Shown here: positions 36,537 through 46,323 of the stretch, one piece after another
How the letters are laid out: each line of letters begins with the position of its first letter
Position numbering within the stretch: position 1 is the stretch's first letter
Origin: Prostheceraeus crozeri
Taxonomy: Eukaryota; Platyhelminthes; Polycladida; Euryleptidae
Assembly (NCBI GenBank): GCA_907163375.1
Contig: CAJQUW010007440.1
Coordinates: forward strand, 186,001-250,000
DNA length: 64,000 nt
Reading direction: 5' to 3'
The notes under the pieces: model-generated
Told to the model about the DNA's origin: nothing
The model's input: only the letters and a program-made list of their open reading frames with translations
Database searches by the model: none
Program-made: the position numbers and the translations under genes

Positions 36537-36939
36537 AGTAATGGGCAAAAGACCGTTCCAGGACACCATAAAATTCAAAAAAATAGTATCTTTAAAAACG
36601 ACATAAATTCATGAATTTAGACCCTTTTTCAGGTTTTTAAGACCTAAATTCATGAATTTAGTCGTTTTTAAAGATACCGATTTTTCAAAAAATGGTACTT
36701 TTTAAATGGTCTAAATTCATGTATTTTGGTCATTTTTCAGGTTATGAAGACCTAAATTCATAAATTTGGGCGTTTTTAAAAATACCCAATTTTTCAAATT
36801 TTTCAAAATCTCAAATTTGAGAATTACAATTTTCACCCTTAAAATCATGACCGTTCCAGGACACCGAAAATCATAAAAGTTGAGAATTTCAAATTCATGA
36901 GTTTAGACGTTTTTCAGGTTTTTAAAATATATCATGTGT
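36537..36939 (+). repeat. Polinton left terminal inverted repeat
   Basis: About 403 bp, near-identical to the reverse complement of 54148-54630. It starts with AGT, as Polinton ends do. Internally it repeats GACCGTTCCAGGACACC (two copies) and the palindrome AAATTCATGAATTT. Confidence 0.9.
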
Positions 36940-37295
36940 CTAATAATATTTGAAGGAATGACTTCCCGCTCAAACATTTGAAAGGAAACAATGTATTAAA
37001 GAACAAACAGCTGCTACTGCTACTACTCTGTGAAACAATGAGATTTTAATTGCACGTTAGGCAAGTTGTTTTAATTCTTGTCAGTGCGTCAGCACACCCG
37101 TATGACGTTAAGATATCTGCCAGCTGTACTGTTTTCATTTTTCTCTCTCGTCTGTCATTGTATCGTGTGCTCAGATTGTTGTGATATTATTTCAATCAAC
37201 ACTTATCATCTGCTTGCTCTCATCGTTCCGCTATCTTTAATTACGTTATTCTTATATTTTGAACATAGTGATTTGTACTAATTTATCCGTCAATC

Positions 37296-37964
37296 ATGAG
37301 TCAAGCAGTCGTTGAACAACAAGCCAACATAGCAACGGTACTTCCAGAGTTCTTCAAAAATATTGCGGATTTGTTCATTCCATCGGAGAAACAATCTGAA
37401 TACTTTTCGTATATAGACCAGCAAGTGAAGAAAGCGCCTCTACTCTTCAATCCTGACGCTATACGTTCTGCTCGAAAAGCATACAAAGAGCAACATAAAA
37501 TCGCAGCCAAAGCAAAGAAGGAAGCAGCACTTCCTTTCAGAATCGAAACATTTACAAAACAGTTGAAGGAAAGTGTTGTTGAACGTCATACATTCATCGA
37601 ATCAGTGGAATATTTTACAGAACCGGCGGGGGACATTTCAACGTCAGTGAATTCTTTGAAACAACACTTGAAATACGAAAAACAAAGCCATCTTTTGTGT
37701 GTCACATGTAAAATTTTTATTGGAAAACACGCCAATCATATATTATCCTTGTGTGAGAATAATAAAGGAGATTTCACATATCTCTTAAATCATAACAATA
37801 TTAACTATTCACGAACTGAATTGAGCTTCGCAATGAAGTTGGCAAAACTGGCAGATAAATTTCAGACTCTTTGTAGAGTCTCGCTTTCTATACGACTGTT
37901 AAAAACTAATCTTTCAATCTTGGAGCAGTGTCTTTCACAAGATGAGTGTTTTTGGAATAATTGA
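37296..37964 (+). CDS. Polinton ORF of unknown function, 222 aa
   Basis: An open frame starting MSQAVVEQQANIATVL just inside the left repeat. It is mostly helical by composition, with many Lys, Glu and Ala residues and one C-x2-C (LCVTC). No match to the core Polinton proteins comes to mind. AT content is lower than in the rest of the element, so it may be a captured gene. Transcribed towards the element's centre, upstream of the protease. Confidence 0.5.
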   Translation: MSQAVVEQQANIATVLPEFFKNIADLFIPSEKQSEYFSYIDQQVKKAPLLFNPDAIRSARKAYKEQHKIAAKAKKEAALPFRIETFTKQLKESVVERHTFIESVEYFTEPAGDISTSVNSLKQHLKYEKQSHLLCVTCKIFIGKHANHILSLCENNKGDFTYLLNHNNINYSRTELSFAMKLAKLADKFQTLCRVSLSIRLLKTNLSILEQCLSQDECFWNN

Positions 37965-38166
37965 TTATTCAACCCTTCTGTTATCAATCATTTACATTAT
38001 GTTGTTGTATGACGTCATTTTTCTCTCATCCAATTAAAACGTGTCCACGCGTGGACAAATTTACATGTATTTCAATGTATCCAAATTGATTGGATGTAAC
38101 CAAATTGAAATATCCATGTGTTGTTTTTGATTTTACATTTGCGGGAATATAATAGAAACATTTTAT

Positions 38167-38345
38167 CTTCTATAAAAATGAGTAACATTAGAGACTTCCA
38201 AAAAATATACGGCAAACAAAACCACGTCAAATTTCGATTTAAATGAGATTGCTAATCAATTGGGAATGAAGAATTTTCACATATTGATGAGGGATGAGTT
38301 ACTATTGATAAAAGATGTACGAAACACTAATTCTACTAATAAAAT
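38167..38345 (+). pseudogene. Broken partial duplicate of the protease gene start
   Basis: The stretch begins ATGAGTAACATTAGAGACTT and resembles the first ~50 codons of the protease at 38598 (MSNIxxF, then the equivalents of ANQLGIKNFH and LMRDEL). It is a decayed fragment separated from the whole gene by three 51-bp direct repeats. Confidence 0.6.
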
Positions 38346-38398
38346 GTAACAATGTAACGTTTTAATTTAGATTAAATTAAATCATTTCAAAATCGAAT

Positions 38399-38551
38399 AA
38401 GTAGTAAGGAAAGACATCATTAGAGAACAGTTTTAAATCAATACCCCCCAAGTAGTAAGGAAAGACATCATTATGGAACAGTTTTAAATCAATACCCCTC
38501 AAGTAGTAAGGAAAGTCATCATTAGAGAACAGTTTTAAATCAATACCCCCT
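38399..38551. repeat. Three 51-bp direct repeats between the two protease starts
   Basis: Units start at 38399, 38450 and 38501, each beginning AAGTAGTAAGGAAAG and ending in a C-run after AATCAATAC. They differ at only one to three positions, implying recent amplification. Confidence 0.85.
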
Positions 38552-38597
38552 CCCTTCTGACTTCTAGGGGTCCCTTAAGAAATTTTTTTATTATAAA

Positions 38598-39092
38598 ATG
38601 AGCAACATAAATGAGTTTTTGAGATTATATGGAACACAAACAACAACGAATTTCGATTTAAAGAAAATCGCAAATCAATTGGGAATAAAGAATTTTCATG
38701 TTCTGATGAGAGACGAATTACAATTCCTAAAAAATAAGCCAACAGGAACCTTCAGTTCCCGGAACAAAGTTCCATCAATAACTATAAATTTCATAACAAA
38801 TCTTCATACGTCAGATGAAAAAGGAATACATTGGTCTGCAGTTATCTTTAATAAAAATCGAGATAATTACTATTTCGACCGCCCGGAGGCTGAGAACTAT
38901 TGGTTCGACTCTTATGGACTTCCACCTACAAACGAAGTCAAAAAATTACTTGGCAATGGAATTTATAATACATTTCAAATTCAAAAACCAGGAACTACAT
39001 ATTGCGGTCAATTATGTCTTTATGTTTTATTTAAATTACAGGAAGGAGTACCATTTCTAGATATTATGTTAGAATTGAATAAGGGAATTTAA
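38598..39092 (+). CDS. Polinton adenovirus-type cysteine protease
   Basis: A 164-aa open frame typical in length for the Polinton/adenovirus maturation protease, which cleaves capsid precursors. Visible landmarks are the catalytic His in IHWSAVIF, the acidic partner region YWFDSYGLPP, and the catalytic Cys in TYCGQLCLYVL. A double hairpin at 38745-38773 is read in frame as SSRNKVP. Another GC-rich patch near 38880, flanked by two TTCGAC words, may be a second in-frame insert beside the active site. The stop codon sits in a small palindrome (GGGAATT, AATTCCC). The frame looks whole. Confidence 0.85.
   Translation: MSNINEFLRLYGTQTTTNFDLKKIANQLGIKNFHVLMRDELQFLKNKPTGTFSSRNKVPSITINFITNLHTSDEKGIHWSAVIFNKNRDNYYFDRPEAENYWFDSYGLPPTNEVKKLLGNGIYNTFQIQKPGTTYCGQLCLYVLFKLQEGVPFLDIMLELNKGI
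38745..38773. repeat. Double hairpin in the protease gene
   Basis: GGAAC, loop CTTCA, GTTCC; one base; GGAAC, loop AAA, GTTCC. Read in frame as part of TGTFSSRNKVP. Confidence 0.7.
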
Positions 39093-39133
39093 TTCCCGAA
39101 AAACGTTAGTTCCAATAATAATGATAATGATAA

Positions 39134-40401
39134 TTAAAAATCAGTTCGTTGTAATTCATTTTGATAAAATCGGCCTCTGATATTTTCGTCATCTAAATCT
39201 TTGATTTCGTAAGTAATCGGATAAGTTTGATTTATTTTACAAACTTCAAATATTTCTTTAGTCCAATAGCCAACGAAGCCTTTTTCAAATTTATTCTTAT
39301 ATTTAAATATTCTAACTCTATCTCCAATTTTAAATTTCGGCTTAAGTTTCTGCAAATTCGGATTACTCTCATTCAAATTATTATTTTCGTTCGAATAATT
39401 ATTCTCGAATATTTTTTTCTTATCAAATCAGGGTCGTCAGAAGCATTCTTTGGAGTTTCTTCAATACCAGAATGAGCTTTATTATTGTACTCTTCTACAA
39501 CTCCTGGTAATATCTTCAACCATTTCTGATTTCTTTCCTCAGTAAATTTCTTGAATAATTTATTTTTTAACGTCCGATTGAATCTTTCTATCACTACAGC
39601 TTTTCCAGCGTTTTCAGTTGAATAAACTGAGCCTTGGCGATGACTTTCGTCTGTTTCAAATAGTGGCTGAACGTTTCTGTTATAGAATTCCGACCCTTTA
39701 TCAACAAACAATTTTTTTGGCTTTTTATTACTTTCTTTAAAGATTTCTTCAAACGCATATTTAACTGATAGACCACTTTTATTTTTTAAAGGCTTTACCC
39801 AAGCGTATCGTGTATATAAATCTATAACGGTCAATGCGTATTTGTAGTCCCTTTCATTCGGCATATGAATAAGATCGGCACTCCAAATATCATCTTTATT
39901 AAATACTTTTACTTTCAATAAATATTTAGGCCTTCTGTATTCTTTATGAATTTCGGAGGCGTAGGTTCGAGCGTTGCTCTCAGACAGCTTTGCTGTCGTT
40001 TCATTTAAACCCTGACCGAATAATATTTTAGCTTGTAAAGCTTTCTTAACAAACATTCTTTCAATTTTTTCTCTAAATGTAGGATTTTGAATACTATCTA
40101 ATTCTTGAATCATCTTCTTATCAGCTGCATGACGAGAACTTAGATCATGATTTCGATCAGCTAAATCATGCCTGTAAGCTGCGGCATCTACTCTATTTAT
40201 TGGTTCTTCACCTGGTTTTGGATTATCATTCTCATCTAGTCTTATATCTAATCGAGTTCCTGGACCGGTATATGAATGACCAGGAAGATGTTTTTCTTTC
40301 GAATATTTACTCCAAATAAAACCAGGAAAGTTTTCTAATGTTTTTTTGTATGTCACCACCGTAGGTAGTAGCCAAACTTTGTTTGTCGTCGTTACCTTCA
40401 T
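39134..40401 (-). pseudogene. Polinton integrase, preceded in frame by a PLA2-like domain
   Basis: The N-terminal part (residues ~39-95) has LPGHSYTGPGTRLD, INRVDAAAYRHDLAD: the calcium-loop-like GPG and catalytic His-Asp of the viral phospholipase A2 fold known from parvovirus VP1 and Polinton minor proteins. From about residue 145 the same frame becomes a retroviral-type integrase: EIHKEYRRPKYL, then D176 (WSADLIHM), D234 (FVDKGSEF) and E272 (VIERFNRTLK). A C-terminal SH3/chromodomain-like segment (KFKIGDRVRIFK) follows. Broken in about one place. A GC-rich hairpin (39983-39997) lies exactly between the two domains. Integrase joins the element's ends to the target and makes the 6-bp duplication. 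Confidence 0.8.
39983..39997. repeat. Hairpin between PLA2-like and integrase domains
   Basis: GACAGC, loop TTT, GCTGTC: a perfect 6-bp stem in an AT-rich gene, read in frame. Confidence 0.65.
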
Positions 40402-40562
40402 AAATTTTACAATTTGAGTTTTTATTTTTGTTTAATAGATAATTTAATAACTCTAAATTAGCAATTTTTAATTTAATTAAATTTTCAGAATTTGTGGAAT
40501 TTGTAGAATTCATTTTTAAAGATAAAAAAAATTTTAAAGATAAAATAAATGTTTTACCCTAT

Positions 40563-40588
40563 GGACCAAAGGTCCTGAGGTTATTACC
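40563..40588. repeat. Double hairpin left of the Penelope fragment
   Basis: GGACC, loop AAA, GGTCC; spacer TGA; GGT, loop TATT, ACC. The inverted copy of the whole module is at 43478-43503. Confidence 0.7.
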
Positions 40589-40675
40589 GAATCATACTAG
40601 GACTTAGATATATTCCAGAACCATCTTTAGTTTCTTAGTCTTAGTCTTAGGTCTTTAGTTCTTTAGGAATTTTCT

Positions 40676-41281
40676 ACCTGGTCCTAAGGATAAGGTCGAT
40701 CCCTGTCAGAGATGTGGTGTTGTTTATAAGATTCCTTGTCAAGATTGTGAACTTTCATATATTGGACAGTCTGGTAACTGCTTAAACACACGTGTTGGTC
40801 AACACCGCGCCGCCTTAAGGCTAATGCATCCTGAGCGGTCCGCTGTCGCAGAGCATTCACTTGTTAAATATCACTCAATAAATTGGGACAATGTTGAAGC
40901 TCTTGAATTTGAAACCAATTACCACAAAAGACTGTTTCTTGAGGCATGGCACTCCAAGCGAATGCCTACAATGAATCGATGTGAACTTCCTGTCCCCTCG
41001 GTATACAGTATTATCTAATTTCTGTGATTTCTATGACTTTGACTTTATCTGTCTATCTAATGTCTTTGATTTCTATGACTTTCTATTCAGTATTGTTTTT
41101 AAGATTCCATGCTGCTTTTGTGTCTATAGCTGTTCTATTCTTTTATTGTTTATGGCGCCATTCTGTCTAGCGAGTAATGTTGACGATCTGCTTCGCAAGC
41201 TGTCTATTTCATTCTGCCCTGACGACGCAACCCGAACTGGTTGTGAAATATCGGCTAATAAACCCATTTAACGTCGTGGAA
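40676..41281 (+). mobile_element. Penelope-like element 3' fragment inserted in the Polinton
   Basis: The frame (from about 40700) encodes the C-terminal GIY-YIG endonuclease of Penelope-like retroelements: GVVYKIPCQDCELSYIGQSG, TRVGQHRAAL, SAVAEHSLVKYHSINWDN and LEAWHSKRMP, ending near 41020. The remainder is 3' non-coding sequence. The reverse transcriptase is absent, so it is a 5'-truncated copy. A degenerate hammerhead-like motif is noted near its 3' end. It lies between the integrase and the capsid gene; base composition is much richer in GC than the flanks. Confidence 0.8.
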
Positions 41282-41344
41282 CAACTCGTTTTTCTCTATT
41301 CTAGTTATCAAAATTTTAAGTTATGAAAAAAAAATTAATTAATC

Positions 41345-41366
41345 GACGAAGTCTTGGGCTTTAGCC
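41345..41366. repeat. Double hairpin downstream of the capsid gene
   Basis: GAC, loop GAA, GTC; spacer TTG; GGCT, loop TT, AGCC. A related module in inverted orientation lies at 43538-43560. Confidence 0.65.
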
Positions 41367-42696
41367 TATCCTAGCCATCTTTCCATTAAGAATTTCAATA
41401 GAATATTTTACATCTTCTAGCAATAAACCATAAGCCATCAATGAAGTTGTGGAATCTTTCTTTTCAATATTAATTGTTGCATCACAAGCAGTCTTGATAA
41501 TATCTTCAGATTGTGCACTTAAATCGAAACAGAAAACAGGATATAAATGTCTCCAATCTCCAGGAGTGAATTGTGGTTCAACTCCAAATTCTATACAAAG
41601 ATTTCGATAAGAATCATATCCTTCCATAAATTGATTATTGGTATCATCGAATCTTAATGGATCAATTGGATATCGGGTTTGATTAAATGAAACTTGTAAA
41701 CTTCGAATTGTATTAATATGGAAGAGATTGTTGTACTTATCAAAACTTGGAGAATTATTTCTTTGAAATGTTAGTAATAAATATCTTGGAGTATTTGAAG
41801 TTCTAGTAAAATGCCAGTTAAATCTTTGTTCGGAAAAAGTTACTGAACTAGCAGTTCGCTTTAGAAAATTTACTGCAATTGGTTTGTTAGTATTTAATCT
41901 TTTTGCAATAGCTGTTTCAATCTCTAAACTAGGAGTAATATGATTAATCTACCATTCAAGTCTATCAATTTTTAAATATGCTTTTTTTCCAGTCTTGCCA
42001 AAAAAAAGTAGTTCATTATTTGCTGTACGATGAATTATTAATTTAAATTTTAATTGATATGATATTTTATCATAATCTAAATATCCGAATAATGGAGACA
42101 ATGACCAATTAACTGTCTGTTTACTTTTCTTGTTAAATTCACGTCTTTCTTTATATGCACTATTGTTTGTTTTATTTAAATGTTTTGCAATATTTTCTAC
42201 ATCTTTCGCAATTCCTGCTGCATCTGTTCCAGCGTGAGTTAAATCATCTATAATTATACCATCATTAGTATCAGGAAACCAACCTTCGATTTCATACTTT
42301 TTTATTATTTTCACCAATTGTTACAAATCTAAGCATTGTATCAATTACACCTGGAGAATCACTTATTGTTTCTATATTTTGAGTTGCAACATCTAAACGC
42401 ATTTGTGTAAATAATCTTGGAAAGAAATTATTCTCTAATGCAATATTATCGGTATCTGGTAATGGTGTTGTAAAATTAGCATCACTATATAAAGAATATT
42501 CACAGTGTAAAAATGAATCAGGTAAATATAAATAACTCTGCTGATTATCAACTTCAAAAATTAAATCACCTCCAGTATTTACTCTACTGGAAGATCCGGG
42601 ATTCATAGCAATTCTTACATAGTCATTCTTTTTTTGATTGTAACCGACGAACGGAGGATCGTCAAATCTAAATTTATTTTCGATAAGCGAAGACAT
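41361..42696 (-). pseudogene. Polinton major capsid protein (double jelly roll)
   Basis: N-terminal part: FVGYNQKKNDYVRIAMNP, GGDLIFEVDNQQSYLYLPDS and the ENNFFPRLFTQMRLDVATQN stretch, typical of the first jelly roll in Polinton and adintovirus capsids. Middle: WSLSPLFGYLDYDK and a following beta-rich run. C-terminal: NNSPSFDKYNNL, the long loop around GYDSYRNLC, then FCFDLSAQSED. Broken in about two places. The protein would form the main icosahedral shell. It is first in the minus-strand virion block with the genes at 43004-44450. Confidence 0.75.
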
Positions 42697-42852
42697 TTTT
42701 ATAAAAAATAATTTGACTTTTTGTTTTTCTCACAGACAGAAAAAATTCTACTAAAATAATTTTACTAAAAAAATTTCGCTAAGAAAATTTTGCTAAAAAA
42801 ATTTTACTAAAAAACATTTTACTAAAAAACATAATTTTAGAATTTTGCTAGA

Positions 42853-42985
42853 CCAGCTCCGCTACAGCTTTGCTGGTTAGACCGAAGGTTGCTGTTAACA
42901 CCATTACCTCTTATTTCTGCAATTGAACGTTTTATGGCTACGCCTGATTTCTTCTTATGTTTACTATCAGACGGAGCTCCGCTCC
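42853..42985. repeat. Hairpin cluster between capsid and small virion gene
   Basis: CAGC-TTT-GCTG at 42866-42876 within a wider ACCAGC/GGT pairing, the AACC-GAA-GGTT-like word ACCGAAGGT near 42882, and GGAGC-TCC-GCTCC at 42973-42985. Confidence 0.55.
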
Positions 42986-43003
42986 TCAAGGTTTCCCCCA
43001 CAG

Positions 43004-43402
43004 CTATGTTAGCAATTTTGTTTTTTGTTTTCTCTGAAAGTTTTTTAAAATTTTTAGTTCTTCAGAATCATTCCTAAGTTTACGAATAGCTTCTAGTTGT
43101 TTTAATTCGTTTTGAGATTTAACAGCATTTGATATTGCACTAGCTGTACTACCTATAGCAGCTGCTCCTTTAGCAGCAGATGTAATCAAATCTTTATTAT
43201 TTTTAATTAAGTTAACGATACTTCCAATACCAGAAAATATACCATCCCCTTCTTTTTGAACGGCACCTGCGGTGCCTAGGAACTTTTGTGTTCCGATTGT
43301 TTCTACACTGTCATAATAGTAAACAGATTTCATAGATGGTTCATGAGCAATTTTTTGATTTGAAGCAAAATGTTTAAGATTGTGTTCATAAATTATAGGC
43401 AT
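43004..43402 (-). CDS. Small Polinton virion-like protein with Gly/Ala-rich segment
   Basis: A 132-aa frame. The middle (SGIGSIVNLI, SAAKGAAAIGSTASAISNAV) is a Gly/Ala-rich amphipathic or membrane-active segment, as in the small core or membrane-lytic proteins of adenoviruses and Polintons; the tail is Lys/Arg-rich. A hairpin (43262-43276) is read in frame as LGTAGAV. Function inferred from composition and position next to the capsid gene. Confidence 0.5.
   Translation of the reverse strand: MPIIYEHNLKHFASNQKIAHEPSMKSVYYYDSVETIGTQKFLGTAGAVQKEGDGIFSGIGSIVNLIKNNKDLITSAAKGAAAIGSTASAISNAVKSQNELKQLEAIRKLRNDSEELKILKNFQRKQKTKLLT
43262..43276. repeat. Hairpin in the small virion-like gene
   Basis: GGCACC, loop TGC, GGTGCC: a perfect 6-bp stem, read in frame. 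Confidence 0.65.
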
Positions 43403-43477
43403 TTTTTAGGATTAAATTTGACTTTTGGGAAAAAATATTTACGTTAATATTTGCGCTAAGATTTACGTTTATGATAA

Positions 43478-43560
43478 GGTAATAACCTCAGGACCTTTGG
43501 TCCGATCGGCTGAAGCCAGAGGAGCTTCGCTTCGATAGGTTAGAAACCCAAGACTTCGTC
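43478..43560. repeat. Cluster of three double hairpins
   Basis: Module 1 (43478-43503) is the inverse of 40563-40588. Module 2 (43508-43533) is GGCT-GA-AGCC then GGAGC-TTC-GCTTC. Module 3 (43538-43560) is GGTT-AGA-AACC, spacer CAA, GAC-TTC-GTC. Non-coding. Confidence 0.7.
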
Positions 43561-43688
43561 GATCAAGATTTACGTTTGTGAATGGACAACAACTTCGAGA
43601 TAACTTTATTAATTGATTGTTGCACTTTATCTATTGCGTCAAGCAGCGTGTGATGTACTTTAATTTCTTTTCTATTAACTTGCATTTT

Positions 43689-43907
43689 CTACTGATTAAT
43701 CTTCAATGCCGCTTTAAGTGCATTTAACTTAATTTTAAGAACATCTAATTGTCTTTTAACAGAATCTAACTGTTCTTTATTTTCTTTAGAGTTTTCTTGT
43801 AAATTTTTCTTTAATTCATTTTCTAAATTGATTTTAAGAGTTTTCATTTTATCAACTTTTCCATTAAGTGAGTTTACTTCATTTATTATTCTATTCATCT
43901 TTTTCAT
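43689..43907 (-). CDS. Short coiled-coil protein, Polinton
   Basis: A 72-aa frame made almost wholly of heptad-like Leu/Ile, Lys and Glu, predicted as a single coiled coil. It sits next to the fibre-like gene at 43980-44450 on the same strand and may be a piece of the same structural module. No other motif. Confidence 0.4.
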   Translation of the reverse strand: MKKMNRIINEVNSLNGKVDKMKTLKINLENELKKNLQENSKENKEQLDSVKRQLDVLKIKLNALKAALKINQ

Positions 43908-43979
43908 TTGTTGAGTAACTTTAGAAGTTAATTCATCAACACTTTTTTGGAATGTAGTTTGTAACTGCTTTAAATTTTT

Positions 43980-44450
43980 TTAAATTCTTTCAGGTAGTTT
44001 TTCTATTTCATCTTCTAATTGTTCTTTTAACATTTTTATCTGATGTTTATTTTTAATTACAGCAGATTTTAAATTTAAAGAAAGTAATATTAAAATTTTT
44101 GATTGTTCTGAAATCTTTTTAAAAAGTTTTGCTATATCTGCTTCTAGCTCTCTATCCTTTTTATCAAGTTTTAATAATTTTTCGTTTAATGATTTGTCAT
44201 TAAGTTTAAGCAACTTTAATTCATTCATCAGTGGAACCGAAACATCGTTTATATATTTTTCTTTTAAGTCATTGATTTGTGTATCAACATATTGTTTATT
44301 TGTTAACTCTGTATTTTGTTGCGGAAGAATAGAAAGATGCAATGGACCAGATAAAACGTCTCCAGTTTTCATGATATAATTTTCTATTTCTATTTCTGAT
44401 TCACGATTATTCGGGATATATGCACCTCCACCAACATTTGGTAACATCAT
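43980..44450 (-). CDS. Fibre-like attachment protein with coiled-coil shaft, Polinton
   Basis: 156 residues. After MMLPNVGGGAYIPNN comes MKTGDVLSGPLHLSILP and then ELTNKQYVDTQIN. The pairing of an M-x-G-x-L-x-L motif with KxYVD is well known from phage tail-fibre proteins. The rest is a long coiled coil. This would suit a trimeric fibre with its head missing or very short. The assignment is by motif memory; the same-strand neighbours are capsid proteins. Confidence 0.55.
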   Translation of the reverse strand: MMLPNVGGGAYIPNNRESEIEIENYIMKTGDVLSGPLHLSILPQQNTELTNKQYVDTQINDLKEKYINDVSVPLMNELKLLKLNDKSLNEKLLKLDKKDRELEADIAKLFKKISEQSKILILLSLNLKSAVIKNKHQIKMLKEQLEDEIEKLPERI

Positions 44451-44583
44451 TTTTTAACAATAAAAAAATAAAATTTCTTCTAATAAAAATAAAAAAATAA
44501 AATTTTTTCTAATAAAAATAAAGAAATGGAAAATCCAAATTTAAAAAAAATTATATTCGCCCGCATCATCCTGTTCTTCTTAT

Positions 44584-45900
44584 TTGACGGGATCAACGGG
44601 ATTTGAAAATAAATGTTTTTATAATAATAATAATAATCCATGTATAGATGTAAATATTTTATTTCAATTACAAGCAGAAATATTTAGAGAACAGACTAAA
44701 GGTTTACCTTCTATTGAAACTAATTATTGTATTTTTCCAGGAGATCCATTTATAAAATTTATGGAGATTGTAAGTAAATATAATGATGTTGCGTATGTAG
44801 AATTGAATAAAGAAAATATGGTAATCATTGGTCATAATAATGTTTACGGATTCATTAGAGCAGTTTTGCCGATTAGTAATACTGAGTGGATAGAAAATAA
44901 AATTATCAATTATATCAATATTAAAGAATTAGTTAAAAAATTAAAATCGTTTTCCAAGGTAAAAATTAGATTATTTGTTGATGAACAAAACCAATATAAT
45001 ATTCATATAGAAAGTAAAAAACATAATGAAAAATTATTATGTCAAGTTTATTACAGAGATACAATTTATAAACAAGAAACATTAGAAATGCCGCAAAGAT
45101 ATGATGATGATACTTATATAGGATTATATTCAAATTTAAATATTAATTTGTTAAAATCTTATATAAATGGTTTAGCTCAACAAGAGAAACTTTATATGTG
45201 GACAACACGTTATACGTGGACTACACCTTATACTATTAACAATGTCCATAATCATAATCATAATAAACGAACCGAAGGTTCTAGGGCTTTTCCCGATCTT
45301 AAAGAATCTTATAATAATAATGATGATAACATAGACGATGATTCTGAAACATCTGAAAAAGGTGTGAATGGTAAAAAAGATTATAAAAATATTAGTAATT
45401 ATAAAAATTTAAGTGAAGAAAAATTTATATCTCATACTGATGTACATGATATTAATACTACATATAATCAAAATTTATCTAAATTTCATTTTCTTACAAT
45501 TGAAAATAATAATGATGGTATAGTTGAAGATACTGTTAGACAACTATGTGTCGGGTCTACAAAATTTAAATTAGGATTTACATCTAATCAATTTAAAATT
45601 TTATCATCTTTAATAAAAACTAAAAGTGATTCAGATTATGGTGGTGTTATTAAATTTTCCAAAAGAGATCAAAGACCAATATTTTTCTCTATTATATTAT
45701 TATCAGAAAAAAAATGTAATTTAGAGTTAGATGTACCAATAAGAGAATGGTATCCAATCCCAAAAAGTGTAATTTATGATGATGATGAAGAATCAATTTA
45801 TGATGATGAAGAATCAATTGATGATGATGATGAAGAATCAATAGTTAGTGAAAATAAATTTAAATTATCTTTTGATAAAACGTTATATGATAAAACTTAA
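44584..45900 (+). CDS. Large acidic Polinton protein, possibly clamp-like
   Basis: 438 residues, divergently placed from the fibre gene and upstream of the polymerase. Two alpha/beta-rich halves (FIKFMEIVSKYNDVAYVEL, and FKILSSLIKTK with VIKFSKRDQRPIFFSI) are joined by a long Asn/Asp-rich linker, and the C-terminus repeats DDEESI three to four times. The two-fold pattern loosely suggests a sliding clamp, which would suit the position before the polymerase, but I see no diagnostic motif. A double hairpin (45270-45294) is read in frame as EGSRAFP in the linker. Confidence 0.4.
   Translation: MTGSTGFENKCFYNNNNNPCIDVNILFQLQAEIFREQTKGLPSIETNYCIFPGDPFIKFMEIVSKYNDVAYVELNKENMVIIGHNNVYGFIRAVLPISNTEWIENKIINYINIKELVKKLKSFSKVKIRLFVDEQNQYNIHIESKKHNEKLLCQVYYRDTIYKQETLEMPQRYDDDTYIGLYSNLNINLLKSYINGLAQQEKLYMWTTRYTWTTPYTINNVHNHNHNKRTEGSRAFPDLKESYNNNDDNIDDDSETSEKGVNGKKDYKNISNYKNLSEEKFISHTDVHDINTTYNQNLSKFHFLTIENNNDGIVEDTVRQLCVGSTKFKLGFTSNQFKILSSLIKTKSDSDYGGVIKFSKRDQRPIFFSIILLSEKKCNLELDVPIREWYPIPKSVIYDDDEESIYDDEESIDDDDEESIVSENKFKLSFDKTLYDKT
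45270..45294. repeat. Double hairpin in the acidic protein gene
   Basis: AACC, loop GAA, GGTT; spacer CTA; GGG, loop CTTTT, CCC. In frame as EGSRAFP. Confidence 0.75.
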
Positions 45901-46298
45901 TATGATAAAACTTAATGTGATAAAGAAAATGAAATAACTTAGGAACGTGAAATATATAATAATATAAAATAACTCTCAAGACCTTGATATTAGAATGTTT
46001 ATATCTAAAATTAAAACACAATTTTTTCTTTAAAAAATAAAAAAATGGAAAATACCAAGTTTTATTGTGTCTTATGTAAAAAAAAGTTGCAAACAAAAAG
46101 AAGTTATCAATCTCATTTAAATAGTAAATTGCATTTACAAAATGTAGATCGAGTTGATGAAGGAAATATATTAAAATTAAATAATTATATAAACTATCTA
46201 GAAACATTGCCTACTGATATAAAAGTTAAAAAAATGTTTGATGATTATTCACATTCAGAATATAAAAAAGTTTTTAATGGTGAAGATGAGACCATACA

Positions 46299-46323
46299 AA
46301 CCGAAGGTTCTAGGGCTTCGCCC
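46299..46323. repeat. Double hairpin in the polymerase gene (1)
   Basis: AACC, loop GAA, GGTT; spacer CTA; GGGC, loop TTC, GCCC. In frame as EGSRASP. Confidence 0.8.
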
